A stretch of 64,000 nt of DNA, taken from contig MZZL01000393.1 in assembly GCA_002749535.1 (NCBI GenBank), positions 569,103 to 633,102 on the forward strand, read 5' to 3'. The translations under genes and the position numbers were made by a program. The notes below the pieces were generated by a model. That model was not told the origin of the DNA and did no database searches. It saw only the letters and a program-made list of their open reading frames with translations. Positions 58,481-64,000 of the stretch are shown here, piece after piece (the stretch's first letter is position 1; the number at the start of each line of letters is the position of its first letter). The stretch comes from Apophysomyces variabilis (taxonomy: Eukaryota; Mucoromycota; Mucoromycetes; Mucorales; Mucoraceae).

Positions 58481-59719
58481 ATGTCGTCCCCTTGCGGTTC
58501 ACGCCGACAGTCATCTGCATTTCAATGGCCCATTCCGGCATCATCAGCTAACAATGATGGTGCAGAACCGGAGTCACCTACAGACATAAGCGTAAAGGAG
58601 ATACTCGATAGATATCAGAATGATCCCGACATTATGAAGCAAGTCTTGGCTGCAAAAGCTGCAGAGGATAAAGTAAAAGCAAACTAAGGCAAACCAACTT
58701 ATGACTTATTATAGTAGAAACGAACTGCTAGGGATGGCCTTTTGATTGAACTTGCTCGTATTCAACAACGACAGATCGATCTCGAACTTGCACGTGAGCA
58801 GATAAAGTCAACCTATCGAGCACCAGCACCATTGCATGCTCCGTTATCTAGTAGCGCTAATCTGTCGAGCTCGATTGGATACCATGGCCTAGCCCCACTG
58901 CAACAGCAAGTCATCGCACGGATCACCGGTTCGGCAGAAACCAATCAGATACCCGCAAAGACGCAGAACAGTGCACGGCCACCGCCCTCTCCTTATTATT
59001 ATCCACACTCTGCTCACCCTCTTTGTCCGACTCCAACAGCAGCAGGAGGAGGAGGAGGAGGAAATGACTGCTTGGTTTCTCCCAGACCTCATTATTATTC
59101 TTATGCACCCCAACAGAGCTCATCCCATTTGCTTCGACCGCCCTCCAACACACAACGTAAGCAGCAACTGTCACCTATTTCACCTGCGGCTGCTGCTCCA
59201 ACGGTGAGTGCTGATGAAGAGGATCCGTCTTTGAAACAGACACGGTCATGCTATTCTAAGCAGTCCGAGCTATCGCATGATAGAGTCATGGAAGCACTCA
59301 AAGCAAAAATTAAACGAGGAAGCGGTAGCCACAATAACGGCACGCCTAAACCGCATCGGGATAAGCAAAAACGCCCGAGAACCACCAAAAACCCATCAGA
59401 TGCAGATAACTCTTCATCTACACCAAAATCTGCGAGCGGTAATAAACCAGTTTTACCGCCAATTGATACCAGCGTTGGCAGAATACAACACCACCCAGCT
59501 TCGCCTTCCCCAGTGGACAATACCACTTCGCCCGAGTCATCGATCCGAAGTCCATTACCCCGCCGTCCATTCCCAACCTCGTCTCCGTCTGACCATCTTT
59601 TATCCACTGATCGCCGTTATCGACGCCATCGGTCGTCATCACCATTAGATGCACCGAGACAGACTCCCCATCTGATGCAATCGGCTGAAAATACAGCGAC
59701 CGTCGCTTCCGACTCATGA
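58481..59719 (+). CDS. Coiled-coil and disordered protein of unknown function
   Basis: Exons 58481-58672 and 58718-59719 give 397 aa. Residues about 35-105 form an acidic then basic helix spanning the splice (ISVKEILDRYQNDPDIMKQV, then ARIQQRQIDLELAREQIKST). The rest is Pro/Ser/Tyr-rich and disordered, with a Gly run, a basic KAKIKRGSGS block and SP motifs that could be phosphorylated. The join of the two exons restores one long helix, which supports the model. I have the impression that the helical part is conserved among related fungi, where such proteins are treated as possible transcription-associated factors, but I cannot name it. Its end is 134 bp from the convergent disulfide isomerase gene. 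Confidence 0.7.
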
Positions 59720-59853
59720 AGTTGAAACAGAATGTTGTACACTTTTTTTTTTAGCTTTCTCTATTATGATACCTAATTGCCTCAACTAAAAAAGAAATAG
59801 TTACAAATACAAGAAGAAGGAAAGCGTTGCTTTGACATGAGGGTAGCTTAGAT

Positions 59854-61962
59854 TTAATCATTATGTTCTAATGCTGACTGTTGCTGCTTGAGTGGTAAGA
59901 TTGGATGACGCGACTTTCTTCGGCCCATAAACTTATAGAGCAAGACACCTACGACTGAAAAAGTGGTACAGCTGAGAAGCCAATGCGATTGTGCAAGGGC
60001 CATGCCTTCTCGTAGCTTTAAGCCTGCCTTTTCGTGAATAGGTAAAGTCGAAACTCCAGCAACACGACCTGCCGAAATGTCTTCCAACATTTTTGCTAGG
60101 ATCTTTGGCTGGTCCATTGAAAGCTTTTTCTGCTGTTGGTCATTCACAAAATACTGGTTTCTCTATACGCCCAAACCAAAGTAAAGAAATCAATATCCCT
60201 TCTTATGTGGTAATCATATCAATTTACCGCAGGATCGAGAATGAGAATGGCGGGAATGTTGTTCTTGGTGATACCGTACGCTGTTTTGGCATGATCGGCA
60301 TAGTCGATGCCATCCAATTCAGCAAACAAAATTCGATCGCTCTTGTTGCGCTGCTTACGGTCGTTCGATGTCCATGTCTCGGCCAACTGGCGGAACTTCT
60401 TGGTATTTAAAGTGTCATCGTGGTTGATTACAGCTAAAATGACGAGACGGTCTCCTTTAAGAATTTCTGGTGCATTAGTAGGGCCGATTTGGCTCACTAA
60501 GGGGAATTTTTCTATCTGTATCCACTTGATAAAAGCATCACGCACTTCTGGAGTGTTCTTAAACTCCCGAGAAGGGTAGATAATGTGTCTTCCATCTTTA
60601 ACAATAACTGCCGCTGGTAGATCGGAAGGGCCCAGACGATACTGTCGAATGGCTACTTCGTCGTTGCTTGCATAGAATTTGATCCCAGTGCCCGCTTCCT
60701 TTGCCACTTCCTGTAAGAGATCCTATGGTTACCAAAAGAACCGATTAGTTGGGGTGTTGCAGAGCATATCTTTAAGCGTTGATCATGTACCGGAAGGCCA
60801 TCTTTTTCCTTATTGTATAAATAGACCAAAGCAACACCATCTTCTTCGACTCGTTGTGCAAGCTGGGTTCCACTAACGTGCTTCACTTGCGATCTACATA
60901 ACCAAAACAAAAATAAGTGAATATGAGTTTATAAAACTCAAGAGAATGGCAGCTTTTTTACCCAACGCGTTGTTTCACGAAACCGACCAGACTAACTAAC
61001 GAACGATCGCCTTTATATTCTTGAACATCCCCATTCGCAAAACTTGGTTAAAAGTTAATTATTTCGTCTCAATTGCTTTCGCTTCTTTTCTTACAGTTTG
61101 ATTGTCGGATAGTATGAAATGCCATAATCGACACAATGTCCTTCAAACCACCCATTATAATGAGAGGGGCGAAACTCAATCAAACCAGACCTTTACCTTT
61201 ATCCACGAGACAGTTTACCTCACCCACGTCAATTTCGTTCTGTAACTCTTTCGCCATCTTTTCCCATGTCGGGGCAAGGGCTTGGCAATGCATACAGGAT
61301 GGCGAATAATATTTAATAAACCAGGGTCTATCAGGACCTGCTTGGATGGCTAATATCTTTTCACGATCTAGGTCAACGGATGTCCCTGATGGGTTAGGGT
61401 TTTTGACATTGTTTATGTGTTCTTTCTGTTCGTCGATCTTGGCGCGTTCTGCTATGTAGGCTAGCAATGCGTCCCATTCGCGGGCGCCTTTGAAAGCATC
61501 CACTTTTTCTCCGTGATGGAAATATTGTACAGAAGGAACCCCTTCCTCTGTATATTTACGACATAGGTCACCAAAAGCAGAGCAATCTACAGTGCCAAAG
61601 TGGATATCGTCTTTTAACCGGTCCTCGTGCTCAGTAACTAGCTTGGACCAGGTGGGTGCTATGAAGTTATGAGCGTTATTGGTCGAAATCTTCTACAGCA
61701 AGGATCTGAATGGTGAATTTACCAAATTGCTGACAAGCAGGACAGTAGGGAGAAAAGAATTCGATGAACCTTACAAAGCAATAATCAGCCTCAATGTCGT
61801 TGATTGCCTTTTTAACATTGGTTTTCTTTAAGTAGTCTTTGATTTTCTTTACCAAGTTCCCTTGGCAGTTAAAGTCTTAAAATTCTGTGGACCCAGAGAG
61901 ACAGCGGCAGCATGCACACGCCATCCCAAGAAGAGAATGAAAGCGACCCAAAGCTGTCGCAT
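59854..61962 (-). CDS. Membrane-anchored protein disulfide isomerase (two thioredoxin domains)
   Basis: Minus-strand exons 61962-61853, 61769-61723, 61658-61197, 61140-61095, 61042-60962, 60893-60791, 60722-60228 and 60162-59854 give 550 aa. A signal peptide (MRQLWVAFILFLGWRVHAAA) leads into thioredoxin domain a, with active site CPAC at 46-49 (FFSPYCPACQQF), and a second thioredoxin domain with CMHC at 174-177 (YYSPSCMHCQALAPTW). Two further thioredoxin-like b-type domains without CxxC follow. Near the end is one membrane segment (LLSCTTFSVVGVLLYKFM) and a basic cytosolic tail. There is no KDEL-type signal, so the membrane segment should hold it in the ER, as in TMX-type enzymes. It oxidises or isomerises disulfides in secretory proteins. 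Confidence 0.9.
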
Positions 61963-62067
61963 AGGTTGGTAAGATGAAGAAGTAAAGGGAGATTAAAGCG
62001 CGGAGAAGAAAATTCTCTGTTGAGTGACTAAAAAAAGTAACAAAGCTCTTGGTTTTACTATCAGTAT

Positions 62068-63811
62068 TCAGGCAAGATACGTCGAAGCAGAGACATTTCC
62101 ACCACGACCTGTCCAATTGGTATGGACAAATTTGCCAGGAGCATCGAGCAATTCATAAGTATGAGCACCAAAGTAATCACGTTGGGCCTGGAGCAAGTTA
62201 GCAGGGAGCAAGTCATGACGCAGACCGTCATAGAAGTTAAGAGCCGTTGAGAGGGCAGGTGTGGGAATACCCATCAATACCGCCTGAGCTACCACGTTTC
62301 GCCAGGCGTTCTGTGCTTTCTCGGTAGCTTTTTGGAAAAACGGATCGAATAAAAGATTTTCTAGCTTTGGATTGTTTGTATAAGCATCCTTTATCTTTCC
62401 TAGAAAGACAGATCGGATGATACAGCCACCACGCCACATAAGGGCAATGCCGGCGTTATTCAGATGCCAGCCATAGTCTGCTGCAGCTTGACGCATCAAC
62501 ATAAAACCTTGGGCATAAGATACGATTTTGGATGCGTACAATGCCTGGCCAAGCTGATCCAAGAATTGGTCTCGGTTACCTTGTGTATACTTGGCCTTTG
62601 GGCCCACAAGGATTTTGGAGGCACGAACACGTTCATCCTTGATTGCAGATAAGCATCGGGCATATACTGCCTCACCGATCAGCGTGACCGGGATCCCACG
62701 GTCTAATGAGTCGATCCCTGTCCATTTGCCGGTGCCTTTCTGGCCAGCCGTATCTCTGATCTTTTCTACCAAGGGTTTGTCATCGGTGTCTTTGAATTTG
62801 AGTATATCCCGGGTAATTTCAATGAGATATGAGTCCAAATCTCCTTTGTTCCACTCTTCAAACACATGTGCCATTTCATCTGGGCTGAGACCGAGACCTT
62901 CCTTCATAATGTGATAGACCTCCGAAATCAATTGCATATCTCCGTATTCTACAGATAGCACGAATTTACTCGGATATCATTCGCTGTGTTATTCGTCTTA
63001 CCTATGCCGTTATGGACCATCTTTACGTAGTGACCGGCTCCTGTTTCACCGACCCAATCGCAGCAGGGTGCACCATCCGGTGCCTTGGCTGCAATGGATT
63101 GAAAGATGGGCTTGATATGCTCCCATGCTGCGGGGTTTCCACCAGGCATAAGAGATGGACCAAAGCGAGCACCTTCCTCACCGCCCGAAACGCCAGAACC
63201 AACAAATAAGATCTGCTTCTTTTCCAATTCCTCTGTTCGACGGATCGAATCCGGAAAATGTGAGTTACCACCATCAATAATAATATCTCCGGGATCCATA
63301 TAAGGTAAGAGCTGTTGAATAAAGTCATCCACAGCTGAACCAGCCTTTACAAGCAACATGACTCTTCTTGGCTTTTTAAGCTTCTGGCAAAGTTCTTGGA
63401 CAGAATGGGCACCCACAATTTTCGTGCCTAACCAACAAGAAGAAAGCAAATAAGAGACATTAGACCCGCTATGGTCAGTGTTTTTGAGCATATGGAAAGG
63501 TTACCTTTTGCTTCGTTTTCGAGGAAATGGTCTACTTTAGAAGTCGTTCGATTGTAAGCGCATACGACAAAACCGTGATCATTCATATTGAGAATGAGAT
63601 TTTGACCCTGCGATTTGCAATACGTATATAAGAATGAGCAAAATCCAAATTGTCCATAAGACGTACCATGACGGCCAAACCAATAAGTCCAATATCAGCA
63701 CTAAAGTACAGCAATGAATCGTTTATCGTGTTAGCCGAAGCATTCTTTAACAAGCACGCACGAAGAGAGGATCCCCCCCCCGGGATTTACCACTTACACA
63801 GGCTGGGCCAT
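62068..63811 (-). CDS. GND1: 6-phosphogluconate dehydrogenase, decarboxylating
   Basis: Minus-strand exons 63811-63798, 63700-63667, 63607-63505, 63427-63002 and 62948-62068 give 485 aa, the normal length. It converts 6-phosphogluconate and NADP+ to ribulose 5-phosphate, CO2 and NADPH in the oxidative pentose phosphate pathway in the cytosol. The Rossmann motif GLIGLAVMGQNL, the NADP-side NRTTSK, the signature IIDGGNSHFPDS, GSGVSGGEEGARFGPSLMPG, and catalytic KMVHNGIEYGDMQLISE (Lys and Asn) are all intact. The C-terminal tail carries the second-subunit residues (RDYFGAHTYE and NWTGRGG). The first coding exon is only 14 nt (MAQPV, ending within the Val codon). Intron 1 holds a run of nine C. 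Confidence 0.96.
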
Positions 63812-64000
63812 TCTTATTTTATGCTAATGAGGAAGGAAAATGTATCGCATATCAGAACTTAGAAATAATAAAGCAAAAAAGCACGCGCCGCCCGGAATGA
63901 TGTCAACCAGTCAATGTCGGCATAAACCCTTGTGAGCCAATCCCTTACATAACGATGTACACCACACTCTTTCTGCAGCCAATAGTCTGATCTTTTCACG
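63812..64000. promoter_or_regulatory. Upstream region of the 6-phosphogluconate dehydrogenase gene
   Basis: The last 189 bases of the window lie upstream of the GND1-type start codon on the minus strand, so they hold its 5' UTR and proximal promoter. An A/T-rich block is at 63861-63880. No specific site can be assigned. Confidence 0.4.

Noticed and set aside
1..64000. CRISPR arrays, rRNA and tRNA genes
   Set aside because: No regularly spaced repeats, and no cloverleaf or rRNA-like sequence was noticed on either strand. A tRNA or Rfam scan was not possible.

Overview
The window is nuclear DNA of a filamentous fungus, most likely an early-diverging one (Mucoromycota). The genes are split by many short introns, mostly about 40-80 nt with GTAAG-type donors, and the gene set fits: MAF1, CDC24, GCP3, NOC3, GLE1, ARPC3, two classes of phosphate transporter, plus NELF-B and a Fanzor relic, which yeasts lack. 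Gene models were rebuilt by hand from splice consensus, reading phase and protein similarity. Nearly every exon junction closes in phase. A run of N (48476-48752) interrupts one gene.

Layout, left to right. 0-16 kb: SEC11 (+), a PH-domain protein (-), an AIG1-type GTPase (+), an SPX-domain phosphate permease of the PHO87/PHO90/PHO91 class (+), ARPC3 (-), an F-box/Cys-cluster/DUSP protein (+) and a CRAL-TRIO protein (-). 15.4-20.2 kb (-): a 24-exon telomerase reverse transcriptase whose coding sequence stops just after motif E, then a cystatin-like gene with a 9-nt microexon. 20-30 kb: a gene-poor stretch around NOC3 (-), with a decayed Fanzor (eukaryotic TnpB homologue). 30-37 kb: CDC24 (+) and GCP3 (-). 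37-46 kb: decayed sequence, a PHO84-type phosphate:H+ symporter (-), a two-finger C2H2 regulator (-) and MAF1 (-). 46-54 kb: NELF-B (+, with the gap), an unknown gene (-) and a leukotriene-A4-hydrolase-type aminopeptidase (-). 54-64 kb: a decayed gene of unknown function, GLE1 (+), a coiled-coil/disordered protein (+), a membrane-anchored protein disulfide isomerase (-) and 6-phosphogluconate dehydrogenase (-).

Most genes are single-copy housekeeping functions: secretion and ER folding, actin and microtubule nucleation, polarity, ribosome assembly, mRNA export, Pol II pausing, Pol III repression, phosphate uptake and the pentose phosphate pathway. They do not form one pathway. I found no rRNA, tRNA or CRISPR array. 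The most unusual items are the TERT lacking a C-terminal extension, the Fanzor relic, the His-rich cystatin with an altered inhibitory loop and a microexon, the F-box/DUSP architecture and the NELF-B gene.
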